Shown: positions 40,322 to 49,083 of the stretch, piece by piece
Layout: every line of letters starts with the position of its first letter
How positions within the stretch are numbered: position 1 is the stretch's first letter
From: Hyphomicrobiales bacterium
Lineage (GTDB): Bacteria > Pseudomonadota > Alphaproteobacteria > Rhizobiales > Rhizobiaceae
DNA: 64,000 nt
Reading direction: 5' to 3'
NCBI GenBank assembly: GCA_900465685.1
Contig: UEGR01000026.1
Span: 32,613 to 96,612 of the forward strand
Position numbers and translations under genes: made by a program
Notes under the pieces: generated by a model
Told to the model about the DNA's origin: nothing
The model's input: the letters and a program-made list of their open reading frames with translations, nothing else
Databases searched by the model: none

Positions 40322-41305
40322 ATGTCCCTGCCCCCAATCCTGACCTTTGCGCTGCGCCGCATCTTGCAGGCAATCCCCGTCATCCTCCTCATCATGATCG
40401 GGGCGTTTCTGCTCATCAAGCTTGCGCCCGGCGACACGGTTGACGCGCTTGTCGGCGACATGGGCGGCGCAGACCCGCAATTCGTTGCCAATCTGCGCAC
40501 CGAATATGGTCTCGACCAACCGGTCTGGGTGCAGCTGTGGATTTACATGACCAAGCTGGCTCGGTTCGATTTCGGCTGGTCCTATGTCTATGAACTGCCC
40601 GTACTGGATGTGCTCAAGGCTCGTCTTGTGCCGACGCTGCTGCTTATGCTCTCTTCCCTGTCGGTCGCCTTTATTTTTGGCATAGCGCTCGGCGCTTTTG
40701 CGGCGCGCAAGGCCTATTCACTGACCGACAATGTCATTTCAACGCTTGGCCTCGTGTTCTACGCTATGCCGAGTTTCTTCCTCAGCCTCATCCTGATGTT
40801 TATCTTTTCCGTCAAGCTGGGTTGGCTTCCCGTCGGCGGTTACAAAACGCTGGGCGGCTTTTATACCGGCTGGAAGAATGTCTGGGATATTGCGGTTCAC
40901 CTCGTCATGCCGACGACGGCGCTTTCACTTATCTACCTTGCATTTTACATGCGCCTGATGCGCACAAGCGTGCTCGAAGTAGCCGATCTCGATTATGTCC
41001 GCACGGCCCGCGCCAAGGGAGCCAGCGGCGCAAGGCTGATGTTCCATCACATCATGCGCAACGCTTTCCTCCCCGTCGTGACGTTGCTTGGTCTTCAATT
41101 TTCCACCGTGCTCGGCGGCTCGGTTGTGATCGAGACAATCTTCTCGCTGCCCGGCCTTGGCCAGCTTGCCTATACCTCGGTGATCAAGCGCGACCTCAAC
41201 ACGCTTATGGGCATTATTTTCCTGTGCTCGGTGCTGGTGGTGATCGTGAATTTCATCACCGATCTCATCTATGCGCGGCTTGATTCCAGGATCGAACTGT
41301 CATGA
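40322..41305 (+). CDS. Peptide-type ABC transporter permease (DppB-like)
   Basis: A 327-residue permease with a DppB-type N-terminus (LRRILQAIPVILLIMIGAFL), EYGLDQPVWVQLW, six helices and the EAA-loop YVRTARAKGASGARLM. AGGA precedes the ATG by 10 bases. The stop overlaps the next permease start by 4 bases. Confidence 0.93.
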   Translation: MSLPPILTFALRRILQAIPVILLIMIGAFLLIKLAPGDTVDALVGDMGGADPQFVANLRTEYGLDQPVWVQLWIYMTKLARFDFGWSYVYELPVLDVLKARLVPTLLLMLSSLSVAFIFGIALGAFAARKAYSLTDNVISTLGLVFYAMPSFFLSLILMFIFSVKLGWLPVGGYKTLGGFYTGWKNVWDIAVHLVMPTTALSLIYLAFYMRLMRTSVLEVADLDYVRTARAKGASGARLMFHHIMRNAFLPVVTLLGLQFSTVLGGSVVIETIFSLPGLGQLAYTSVIKRDLNTLMGIIFLCSVLVVIVNFITDLIYARLDSRIELS

Positions 41306-42177
41306 CATCCCAGGACCTCTCCCTCACTCGCCCGCCTGTGTCCCGCACGAAAGTTCTGTGGCAGCGTTTCAGCCGTAACCGCGCCGCTGTGCTGGGCCTC
41401 GTCCTTTTCATCGCCGTGGTTTTGATCGCGCTTCTGGCCGATTTCATTGTCCCCGGCGATCCGCTGCGCCGCGCTGGCGATCCACTTGTCTGGCCTTTCA
41501 TCAATGGTGCAACACCGCTCGGCACCGACCAGCTCGGTCGCGATATCATGGCTGGCATTTTCCATGGTGCACGCATCTCGTTGCTGATTGGCGTCGTCGC
41601 GACCCTGATCTCGATCATCATCGGCATCGTCATTGGCGCGCTTGCCGGTTATTATGGCGGCTGGGTGGATGACGTTCTGATGCGCATCACTGAAGCTTTC
41701 CAGACCGTGCCCAGCTTCGTGCTGCTTTTGACGCTGGTGGCCATTTTCGGCTCATCCATTGAGAACATCATTATCTGCATCGGCATCGTGTCATGGACAG
41801 CGCCTGCCCGTATGGTGCGTGCCGAGTTTCTGGCGTTGCGCAAGCGCGAATTCATTGACGCTGCGCGTAATCTCGGTGTCGGCAACATGTCGATCATCTT
41901 CCGCGAAATCCTGCCAAACGCTTTGCCGCCAGTGATCGTGTTCGCGTCCGTGGTTATGGCCACGTCCATCCTGATGGAAAGCGCACTTGCATTTCTTGGC
42001 CTCGGCGATCCCAATTATGCAAGCTGGGGTAACATGATCGGCCAGGGCCGCGCTGTGCTGCGTACCGACTGGTTCTGCTCGGTTATTCCCGGCATCGCCA
42101 TTCTGCTTACCGTTCTTTCCTTCAGCCTGCTCGGCGAAGGCCTGAACGACGCGCTTAATCCGAGGCAGAAGAAATAA
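41302..42177 (+). CDS. Peptide-type ABC transporter permease (DppC-like)
   Basis: A 291-residue permease: first helix GLVLFIAVVLIALLADFIV, then LGTDQLGRDIMAGIFHGARI that identifies DppC proteins, five more helices and the EAA-loop FIDAARNLGVGNMSII. Translationally coupled on both sides: ATGA with the upstream permease, TAATG with the ATPase. Confidence 0.93.
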   Translation: MTSQDLSLTRPPVSRTKVLWQRFSRNRAAVLGLVLFIAVVLIALLADFIVPGDPLRRAGDPLVWPFINGATPLGTDQLGRDIMAGIFHGARISLLIGVVATLISIIIGIVIGALAGYYGGWVDDVLMRITEAFQTVPSFVLLLTLVAIFGSSIENIIICIGIVSWTAPARMVRAEFLALRKREFIDAARNLGVGNMSIIFREILPNALPPVIVFASVVMATSILMESALAFLGLGDPNYASWGNMIGQGRAVLRTDWFCSVIPGIAILLTVLSFSLLGEGLNDALNPRQKK

Positions 42178-43814
42178 TGACCGCCGCACCTGTTCTAGAA
42201 ATCAGCAACCTGCAAATCGCGCTGCCGAAGGGCGCTGACCGTCCCTATGCCTTGCAGGACCTGACGCTGACCATCAATCCGGGCGAAATCGTCTGCCTCG
42301 TTGGCGAAAGCGGCTCTGGTAAATCGCTTTCGGCAGGCGCGATCATGCGCCTTCTGCCGGAACCACACGTCCGCGTAACGCACGGCACGATCAAGCTTGA
42401 AGGTACCGATCTCTATTCGCTCAGCGAAGCCGACATGAAAAAGCTGCGCGGCAATCGCATTGGCATGATCTTTCAGGAGCCGATGACTGCACTCAACCCG
42501 CAGAAAACGGTTGGCTGGCAGATCGATGAAGTATTGCGCCTGCACACCAAGCTAAGCCGCAAGGAGCGTCGCGCTGCCGTGCTCGATATGCTGGCAGAGG
42601 TGAAAATCCCAGACCCGGAATCCGCCTATAACGCCTATCCGCACCAGATTTCGGGCGGACAGCGCCAGCGCGTCATGATCGCCATGGCGCTGATCCTTAA
42701 GCCGCGTCTCATCATCGCCGATGAGCCGACCACGGCGCTCGACGTTACAACACAGGCCCAAATCCTGAAACTGATCCGTGATCTGCAACGCGAACACGAC
42801 ACGGGCATCCTTTTCATCACACACGACTTTGGCGTCGTGGCAGAAATTGCCGACCGCGTCGCCGTGTTGCGGCTTGGTGAGCTGGTTGAGCAAGGCCCGG
42901 CAAATGAAGTGCTGAACCATCCCCAGCACGCCTACACAAAAGCGCTGATTGCTTCGGTTCCAGCACTCACACCGCCCGAGCCGAAGCCATCCGTTGAAGT
43001 GCAGCCGATTATTCTCAAGGCGAGCGCTTTACGCAAAACATTCAAGGCGCGGGGCGGATTGCTTACCGACAAACGCGGCGCAGTACCCGCCGTGAAAGAT
43101 CTGTCGTTTGAATTGCGTCAGGGGGAAACCCTTGGCGTCGTGGGCGAAAGTGGGTCGGGCAAGACGACCGTTTCGCGCATCGTCACGCGTCTGCTGGAAG
43201 CAGATAGCGGCATGGTCGACATCAACGGCAAGGATTTTCTGGGCGCAAGCCCGCGTGAGGTACGCGCCATGCGCAAGGATATCCAGATGGTCTTTCAGGA
43301 CCCGATGGCTTCTCTCAACCCGCGCCGCCGTGTGGTTGACCTGATTGCGCAAGGTCCTATCGTCCATGGCGTGCCGAAAGCACAGGCCCATGCGAAAGCA
43401 CGGGAATTGCTGGAACTGGTCGAGCTTTCGCCCGCTGCCGCCGACCGGTTTCCGCACGAATTTTCCGGCGGACAGCGCCAGCGCATCGGCATTGCTCGCG
43501 CCTTGGCGCTTGAACCACGGATCATTGTGGCGGACGAACCGGTCTCGGCACTAGACGTCTCGGTGCAGGCGCAGGTACTGCGACTTCTGGCCGATCTGCG
43601 TGAACGGCTGAACCTGTCACTGCTTTTCGTTACCCATGATCTTCGCGTCGCAGCCCAGCTTTGCGACCGCATCATCGTCATGTCCAAGGGTGAAATCGCC
43701 GAAACCGGCCCAACGGCGGAAGTTTTCGCCAATCCTCGCCACGAATACACACAGCGCCTGCTTGCATCCATCCCCGGCAAGAACTGGACGCCTCCTCGTC
43801 TTGAAAACGCGTGA
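42177..43814 (+). CDS. Double ATP-binding protein of a peptide-type ABC transporter (DppD-DppF fusion)
   Basis: A 545-residue protein with two complete ABC ATPase domains. Domain 1 (about 5-260): [44 protein letters not shown]. Domain 2 (about 280-535): [45 protein letters not shown]. In the first Dpp-type operon of this window these are two genes (18517 and 19496); here they are fused. The start shares one base with the upstream TAA. Confidence 0.94.
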   Translation: MTAAPVLEISNLQIALPKGADRPYALQDLTLTINPGEIVCLVGESGSGKSLSAGAIMRLLPEPHVRVTHGTIKLEGTDLYSLSEADMKKLRGNRIGMIFQEPMTALNPQKTVGWQIDEVLRLHTKLSRKERRAAVLDMLAEVKIPDPESAYNAYPHQISGGQRQRVMIAMALILKPRLIIADEPTTALDVTTQAQILKLIRDLQREHDTGILFITHDFGVVAEIADRVAVLRLGELVEQGPANEVLNHPQHAYTKALIASVPALTPPEPKPSVEVQPIILKASALRKTFKARGGLLTDKRGAVPAVKDLSFELRQGETLGVVGESGSGKTTVSRIVTRLLEADSGMVDINGKDFLGASPREVRAMRKDIQMVFQDPMASLNPRRRVVDLIAQGPIVHGVPKAQAHAKARELLELVELSPAAADRFPHEFSGGQRQRIGIARALALEPRIIVADEPVSALDVSVQAQVLRLLADLRERLNLSLLFVTHDLRVAAQLCDRIIVMSKGEIAETGPTAEVFANPRHEYTQRLLASIPGKNWTPPRLENA

Positions 43815-43818
43815 AGCC

Positions 43819-45120
43819 ATGCAAAAAGTAGAATTCCCATCCTCCATTTGGGCCGCCACTGCGCCACCCCGCACACCGGCCAAGCCGCTTAACAGTGACA
43901 CTGAAGCCGATGTCGTTATCGTCGGTGGTGGTTTTACAGGTCTGTCGGCAGCGCTTCATCTGGCAAAACGCGGCAAGCGCGTCATCCTGCTGGAAGGCAA
44001 TGCTGTCGGCTGGGGCGCCTCTGGACGCAATAACGGCCAGGTCATCCCGACGATGACGTCTGCCGAACCGGATGCCATTGCCAAGCGCTATGGCGCTTCG
44101 GGTGAACGCTTTGCAAGGCTCATCGGCAACAGCGCGGATATTCTCTTTTCAATCGTGCGCGATGAAAATATCGAAGCCGAAGCCGAACAGAGGGGTTGGT
44201 TCCAGCCTGCCCACTCGCCCGGCCGCGTGAAGCTTTCGCAATCGCGCGTGGAAGCGTGGAAGCGGTTCGGCTTTCCAGCAGAATCCCTTGACCGAGCGGC
44301 CACATCGCAATTGCTCGGCACAGATTTCTGGTATGGCGGCATGTTCAACCCGACCGGCGGCCACATCAATCCGCTGGCCTTCGCGCGCGGCCTTGCCGCC
44401 GCTGCGGAACGTCATGGCGCAATCATACACGAGCAAAGCCCTGTCACCTCCTATCGACAGATCGGTGATCACTGGGAAGTGCGAACCGACAACGCAACAG
44501 TCCGCGCCAAAGGCTTCCTGCTCGCCACCAATGCCTATACTGGCGAGCTGCGCGAAAAGCTCGCCCCGCGTCTGGCCCGTACAATCGTGCCGGTACTCTC
44601 CTGGCAGATGGCGACCGCACCTGTGAGCGACAATCTCCGCGCGACAATTTTGCCCGGACGACAAGCCGTCTCCGATACGCGCGGCGACCTGCGCTTCTTC
44701 CGCTACGATGCCCGCAACAGGCTGATCACCGGTGGCATTGTGATGGGCGATTTCAACGTCGCGGAACGCGTCAAGCGCAAGACCGCGCGTAACATGGCTG
44801 AATCTTTCCCGGCATTGGGCGAACCAGAAATCACCCATGTGTGGAGCGGCTATATCGGCATGACGTGGGACCGCTTTCCACGCGTTCATCAACTTGGCAC
44901 CAACGGCTGGGCATGGATTGGCTGTAACGGGCGCGGCGTAGCGCTCGGCACTTCGCTTGGTCGCGAATTCGCACGCGCGCTTGACGGAGAGCCGGTACAA
45001 GAACTCGCCTTACCGGTCTCAGAACCGGTGCCGCTACCCTTTCATAAAGTCGCGCGGAAGATCGCGCCCTTCTATCTCGCCTGGCTTCGACGCAAGGACC
45101 TCTCCGAGCCCAATCTCTAA
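43819..45120 (+). CDS. FAD-dependent amine/amino acid oxidoreductase (DAO family)
   Basis: A 433-residue flavoprotein with the dinucleotide motif VVIVGGGFTGLSAALHLA (about residues 31-48), LLEGNAVGWGASGRNNGQVI, and a C-terminal GCNGRGVALGTSLGREFA. It resembles gamma-glutamylputrescine oxidase/PuuB-like and D-amino acid dehydrogenase-like enzymes, which oxidise a secondary or primary amine. The ATG at 43819 is 4 bases after the ATPase stop; the longer ORF overlaps the ATPase heavily. No signal peptide. Confidence 0.88.
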   Translation: MQKVEFPSSIWAATAPPRTPAKPLNSDTEADVVIVGGGFTGLSAALHLAKRGKRVILLEGNAVGWGASGRNNGQVIPTMTSAEPDAIAKRYGASGERFARLIGNSADILFSIVRDENIEAEAEQRGWFQPAHSPGRVKLSQSRVEAWKRFGFPAESLDRAATSQLLGTDFWYGGMFNPTGGHINPLAFARGLAAAAERHGAIIHEQSPVTSYRQIGDHWEVRTDNATVRAKGFLLATNAYTGELREKLAPRLARTIVPVLSWQMATAPVSDNLRATILPGRQAVSDTRGDLRFFRYDARNRLITGGIVMGDFNVAERVKRKTARNMAESFPALGEPEITHVWSGYIGMTWDRFPRVHQLGTNGWAWIGCNGRGVALGTSLGREFARALDGEPVQELALPVSEPVPLPFHKVARKIAPFYLAWLRRKDLSEPNL

Positions 45121-45157
45121 GCCAGCTCATTCAACGTTCATATGGAAGGTCAGATCC

Positions 45158-45646
45158 ATGAACCAATTGCCAATTCTCGAACGCCGCCGCATTGAGGCGA
45201 TGGTCATCAAGAACATCTACGATGTCGTGCGCGAACGCTCCGGTGAAGAAGAAGCGCAGACTGTCGTGGGCGAAGCCGTCAGCCGCTCCGCTATTGAACA
45301 GGGCAAGAGCTTTGCCGAGGATCTCGGCCGCACGCCGACGCTTCAGGATTTTGCCGATATCCAGCCGCTCTGGACAAAGGAAAACGCGCTCGAAATCGAC
45401 GTGATTTCGCGAGACGAAAGCCATTTCAATTTCAACGTTACGCGTTGCCGCTATTCGGAAATGTATCGCGAGATGGGCCTTGGTCATATCGGGCATCTGC
45501 TTTCCTGTAATCGCGATGGTGATTTCTGCATTGGCTATAATCCTGCCATGAAGCTGGAACGCACGCAGACCATCATGAAGGGCGCAAGCCACTGCGATTT
45601 CCGCTATACCCTCGACGCCACCGAAGAAACGACGAAGGAAGCCTGA
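45158..45646 (+). CDS. L-2-amino-thiazoline-4-carboxylate hydrolase family protein
   Basis: A 162-residue protein of the ATC_hydrolase family: ERRRIEAMVIKNIYDVVRER at the N-terminus, DVISRDESHFNFNVTRCRYSEMY, and the C-terminal part HCDFRY. Family members open the thiazoline ring of L-2-amino-thiazoline-4-carboxylate (ATC, also a product of cyanide and cystine) to carbamoyl-cysteine; many relatives act on other substrates. An M20 amidohydrolase directly follows, the same order as the two-step ATC to cysteine pathway of pseudomonads. Conserved Cys residues are visible (C in TRCRY and SHCDF). Confidence 0.85.
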   Translation: MNQLPILERRRIEAMVIKNIYDVVRERSGEEEAQTVVGEAVSRSAIEQGKSFAEDLGRTPTLQDFADIQPLWTKENALEIDVISRDESHFNFNVTRCRYSEMYREMGLGHIGHLLSCNRDGDFCIGYNPAMKLERTQTIMKGASHCDFRYTLDATEETTKEA

Positions 45647-45647
45647 T

Positions 45648-46814
45648 ATGCCGGTTGAAAACTGGACGTCGAACCAGCTTGATGAACTCGTTGCGTTCCG
45701 CCGCGACCTGCACGAAAATCCTGAGCTGCTTTACGATGTGAACCGGACAGCGGACAAAGTCGCCGAAGCGTTGCGCGCAGCAGGCGTGGATGAGGTCGCA
45801 ACAGGCATCGGACGCACCGGTGTCGTCGGTGTCATTCGTGGACAGACCAATAATTCCGGTCGCACTGTTGCCTTGCGCGCCGACATGGATGCTCTGCCAA
45901 TTTTGGAAGAAACCGGCGCGGAATGGTCGTCGAAAGTACCGGGCAAGATGCATGCCTGCGGACATGATGGCCATACGACGATGCTTTTGGGCGCCGCACG
46001 CGAATTGGCGCAAAGCCGGGCTTTCGATGGTACCGTCGTCGTTATTTTCCAGCCTGCAGAAGAAGGCGGTGCTGGCGCCAAGGCAATGATCGACGACGGC
46101 CTGTTCAAGCGCTGGCCGGCCAATGAAGTCTACGGCATGCACAACCGTCCAAATCTCGAGGTTGGACATTTCACCATCAATTCCGGCCCGATCATGGGCT
46201 CGGTCGATGTGCTCGACATTACCATCGAGGGCGTTGGTGGGCATGCAGCCTCACCGCACCAGACCATCGATCCCATTCCGGTAACGGCGGCACTCATTCA
46301 GGCTATCCAGACACTGACTGCCCGCACGCTCGACCCGCTGGACTCGGCCGTAATTTCGATTACGACCATTCAGGGCGGTGACGCATTCAACGTTATTCCG
46401 CAGAAAATCCGGATGACCGGCACGGTCCGCACGCTTCGCGAGGAAGTGCGTGACCATATCGAGAAAAAGCTTGCCCGTGCAGTACAGGGCATCGCCGACG
46501 CATTTGAAGCCAAGGCGACACTCGATTATCAGCGCAACTATCCCGTGACCGTCAATCACGAGCAGGAAACCGAACTCGCGGCCATCGCTGCCGAGGCGGT
46601 CTCAGGTTCCGAGCGTGTCACGCGCGACATGCCTGCAACGCTGGGCGGTGAGGATTTCGCGTTCATGTTGAACGAAGTTCCGGGCGCAATGATCAATATC
46701 GGCAACGGTCCGAGCGCCAATCTGCATCACCCGAAATATGACTTTAACGATGATGTCATTGCCTGGGGATGTTCCTATTGGACGACTTTGGTGCGCCACA
46801 GATTGCCGGTTTAG
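45648..46814 (+). CDS. M20-family amidohydrolase/aminoacylase
   Basis: A 388-residue M20D peptidase-type amidohydrolase: DMDALPILEETG, MHACGHDGHTTMLLG with metal ligands, FQPAEEGGAGAKAM with the catalytic Glu, and GGHAASPHQTIDP. It hydrolyses N-acyl or N-carbamoyl amino acids in the cytoplasm. It starts 1 base after the ATC hydrolase stop, with AAGGAAG upstream. The pair may convert an imported cyclic or N-modified cysteine derivative to a free amino acid. The family also covers hippurate and IAA-amino acid hydrolases. Confidence 0.9.
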   Translation: MPVENWTSNQLDELVAFRRDLHENPELLYDVNRTADKVAEALRAAGVDEVATGIGRTGVVGVIRGQTNNSGRTVALRADMDALPILEETGAEWSSKVPGKMHACGHDGHTTMLLGAARELAQSRAFDGTVVVIFQPAEEGGAGAKAMIDDGLFKRWPANEVYGMHNRPNLEVGHFTINSGPIMGSVDVLDITIEGVGGHAASPHQTIDPIPVTAALIQAIQTLTARTLDPLDSAVISITTIQGGDAFNVIPQKIRMTGTVRTLREEVRDHIEKKLARAVQGIADAFEAKATLDYQRNYPVTVNHEQETELAAIAAEAVSGSERVTRDMPATLGGEDFAFMLNEVPGAMINIGNGPSANLHHPKYDFNDDVIAWGCSYWTTLVRHRLPV

Positions 46815-46845
46815 CAGCTCTGAAACACTTGCATATCATGAAGCT

Positions 46846-46875
46846 TTCGGTGAGGCGGTCTTCCACCTCACCGAA
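46846..46875. terminator. Bidirectional terminator candidate between convergent genes
   Basis: TTCGGTGAGG (46846-46855) and CCTCACCGAA (46866-46875) form a perfect 10-base stem with a 10-base loop, in the 67-base gap between the convergent M20 and PACE genes. The T-runs are poor on either side. Confidence 0.5.
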
Positions 46876-46881
46876 CATTGT

Positions 46882-47319
46882 TTAGGCAGCGCTTTTCAAC
46901 GACCTATGGGCAGCAATTGGAAACAACCAGTCATACGCGATATTGAAAAGAAACGCATAGGCCAGGTAGAAGAGCACAATCACGACGTCCATCATCAGGG
47001 CAGCGATAATCGAAATACCCAGATACCAGGCAATGAACGGTATCAGCAGCACAACAAGTCCTGCTTCAAACAGGATAGCATGCGCAACGCGCAGAGGCAT
47101 GGTTTTACGCACCGTTCCTCTCAGTCGCAACATGGCCCGGTCAAATCCAAGATTGAAGAGAAAATTCCAGATGGTTGCGGTTGTCGCGGATATGATCCCG
47201 ATAACGCCCATGGCTTCCACCGGCTTGTTAAAGAGAATGGCCGATGCCGGGATGAAGATTGCCAGTCCAATAATTTCAAACATCGCCGCATGGCGAACAC
47301 GATCCATAAAACTACGCAC
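46882..47319 (-). CDS. PACE-family biocide efflux protein
   Basis: A 145-residue protein made of two tandem bacterial transmembrane pair domains: DRVRHAAMFEIIGL and WNFLFNLGFDR in the first half, LRVAHAILFEAGLVVLLIP and YAFLFNIAYDWLFP in the second. This gives four membrane helices. PACE proteins export chlorhexidine, acriflavine and polyamines (AceI of Acinetobacter). GTG at 47319 is preferred because AAGGA lies 10 bases before it; an ATG at 47307 is too far. It is divergent from a LysR gene, the usual AceI-AceR arrangement. Confidence 0.93.
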   Translation of the reverse strand: MRSFMDRVRHAAMFEIIGLAIFIPASAILFNKPVEAMGVIGIISATTATIWNFLFNLGFDRAMLRLRGTVRKTMPLRVAHAILFEAGLVVLLIPFIAWYLGISIIAALMMDVVIVLFYLAYAFLFNIAYDWLFPIAAHRSLKSAA

Positions 47320-47357
47320 TTTGATTTATTCCTTGATATTGGTGCGCCCTTTCTATC

Positions 47358-47397
47358 TACTATTCTGGATTTGAAAAGTTAGATACTATCTGGATTT
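47358..47397. promoter_or_regulatory. Direct repeats in the PACE-LysR intergenic region
   Basis: TACTATTCTGGATTT (47358-47372) recurs as TACTATCTGGATTT (47384-47397), 26 bases apart. The second copy contains the palindrome AGATACTATCT (47381-47391) just before the LysR start at 47405. LysR regulators bind two such sites in divergent promoters. The protein that binds here is not known. Confidence 0.45.
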
Positions 47398-47404
47398 ACG
47401 ATAG

Positions 47405-48283
47405 ATGAATGTCGAACTGGACCAACTGGAAGCATTCGTCGCAGCCGCCGAACACGGCTCCTTTTCAGCAGCAGCACGTCATTTGCGCAAAGCACAGTCA
47501 GCGGTCAGCGTGTTGATTTCGTCTCTGGAAGATGACCTCAATGTCAAACTTTTCAGCCGAGCAACGCGCAGCCCGGCGCTCACCGAAGCAGGTGCAAGGC
47601 TGTTGCCTGAAGCGCGCCTCATGCTGGACAGACGTGAGCATCTGATTTCAGTCGCGCGAAACTTCGACGCGCATGTTGAATCAAGGCTGGTGGTTGCTCT
47701 GGACGAGCTTTATCCCGAACCGGCAGTTGCCGCACTTTTCGCCGCGTTTGCGCAGCACTATCCCCATGTTGAACTCGAATTGCAGTTTCCGCATTCATCC
47801 GTGATCGCCGGTCTTTTGAAAGACGGCAAGGTTGATCTTGGCGTCATGTGGCGTCTCGATCAGATGCCATCTGAGCTCGGATTCCAGACCATTGGCTGGG
47901 TACCGCTTGTTCTCGTATGCGGACGAAACCACCCGCTCGCCAGCATGCCCGTCAGTTGGGAAGATTTGAAAACCCATCGACAAATCTTGGTTCGCAAGCG
48001 TAGCGACGAAGATGAAAAACACCGGCTGAGGGTAGCCGCAGAAGTCTGGTGGGTGGAAAGCCACTGGGTCATTCTGCAAATTCTAAAACAGGGCATCGGC
48101 TGGGCTTACATCCCTGAGCATATCCTGCGGGATTCACCTTTGGCTGGCGAGCTTGTCATTCCAAAACTACAGTTTGATGGTGGAGCCCATCCCGTGGCGC
48201 TTGAACTCGTCTGGAACAAGCATCGTCCGCATGGTCCCGCCGCAAAGTGGCTCAGACAGCAATTTGCCTCTGACAAATTTTGA
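47405..48283 (+). CDS. LysR-family regulator, probable regulator of the PACE gene
   Basis: A 292-residue LysR protein: helix-turn-helix near residues 17-36 (GSFSAAARHLRKAQSAVSVL) and an effector domain. It is divergent from the PACE gene with 85 bases between, as AceR is from aceI. It ends 58 bases before the convergent PaiB gene. Confidence 0.93.
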   Translation: MNVELDQLEAFVAAAEHGSFSAAARHLRKAQSAVSVLISSLEDDLNVKLFSRATRSPALTEAGARLLPEARLMLDRREHLISVARNFDAHVESRLVVALDELYPEPAVAALFAAFAQHYPHVELELQFPHSSVIAGLLKDGKVDLGVMWRLDQMPSELGFQTIGWVPLVLVCGRNHPLASMPVSWEDLKTHRQILVRKRSDEDEKHRLRVAAEVWWVESHWVILQILKQGIGWAYIPEHILRDSPLAGELVIPKLQFDGGAHPVALELVWNKHRPHGPAAKWLRQQFASDKF

Positions 48284-48300
48284 TCTGGCCCAAGCGGGTG

Positions 48301-48320
48301 ATCTCGAATTCTAGCGAGAT
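48301..48320. terminator. Small inverted repeat between convergent LysR and PaiB genes
   Basis: ATCTCG / CGAGAT with an 8-base loop lies 17 bases after the LysR stop and 21 bases before the PaiB stop. It is a short stem without a good T-run; a weak terminator at best. Confidence 0.3.
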
Positions 48321-48341
48321 TGTCTAGAACAACATTGATCC

Positions 48342-48968
48342 TCACTCGTCGGTGATCATGGAGGCAACGATCCTGTCTTCAGTGTCTGTGCTTTCGGCCA
48401 GCCCATCGCGGACGCCGACACGATCAGCCAACGATCTGTTCTGGCTCATCTTACACTTGCCTTCCAGCTTTTGGATTGGCATGCGCAAACCAACGATACC
48501 GCGTAACTGACCACTGATAAAAGCCGCTGGAGCATCGCTGACCGCCCACGGATGACTTCTGTTTTCCTCATGGAGATTGGTAAGCCTATGGACGACCTCC
48601 AGTAACCGATCAGGTTCTTCGAAAAATTCGACGGGACCAGAAGCATGAACTGCGGTGTAGTTCCATGTTGGTACCACTTTGCCATGCTCCGCCTTGGTCG
48701 CATACCAGGACGGTGTGATATAGGCTTCAGCCCCAGTGAAGACTGCGAGGCCCTTGCCCAGCACCGGGACTTTCCACTGCGTGTTGGCGCGTGCAAGGTG
48801 GCCGTAGAGAGTGCCGTATTCGCCTTCGCTCGCTTCTAGAAACATAGGAAGCAGCGTGACCATTGGGCCTTCGGTTGTCGCCGTTACAAAGTTAGCCGTA
48901 CGGCATTCGCGCATCATGTTGTGTAACGCGGCGAGATCATCCACTTGGAACGCGGGCGGATTGTACAT
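48342..48968 (-). CDS. PaiB-like FMN-binding protein
   Basis: A 208-residue protein of the FMN_bind_2 family (PaiB, Bacillus): MYNPPAFQVDDLAALHNMM at the start, GTLYGHLARANTQWK with the split-barrel flavin site, AEAYITPSWYATKAEHGKVVPTWNY. PaiB was first named a regulator of sporulation and protease genes; it has no clear DNA-binding domain. The ATG at 48968 is preferred because AGGAG lies 9 bases upstream; the ATG at 48974 is only 1 base from it. Confidence 0.88.
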   Translation of the reverse strand: MYNPPAFQVDDLAALHNMMRECRTANFVTATTEGPMVTLLPMFLEASEGEYGTLYGHLARANTQWKVPVLGKGLAVFTGAEAYITPSWYATKAEHGKVVPTWNYTAVHASGPVEFFEEPDRLLEVVHRLTNLHEENRSHPWAVSDAPAAFISGQLRGIVGLRMPIQKLEGKCKMSQNRSLADRVGVRDGLAESTDTEDRIVASMITDE

Positions 48969-49004
48969 CGACATTCTCCTTATATCGAGGTCGCTCTACG
49001 CCTT

Positions 49005-49054
49005 AACTGGCTTTATAAAAATGACCAGTTTTCAATATTCCAAGCGTACCAGTT
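49005..49054. promoter_or_regulatory. AACTGG/CCAGTT repeats upstream of the PaiB-like gene
   Basis: AACTGG (49005-49010) pairs with CCAGTT (49025-49030), and CCAGTT recurs at 49049-49054, 24 bases on. They lie between the PaiB start and the FixJ-type regulator stop, both on the minus strand. The spacing suggests protein binding to one face of the DNA. Confidence 0.35.
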
Positions 49055-49083
49055 CGAGTACAAGGAGGTCGAACTGTCCTTTG

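Noticed and set aside
39113..40519. Minus-strand open frame of 468 codons
   Set aside because: It lies opposite the second Dpp-type binding protein and the start of the permease, and crosses both genes; a shadow.
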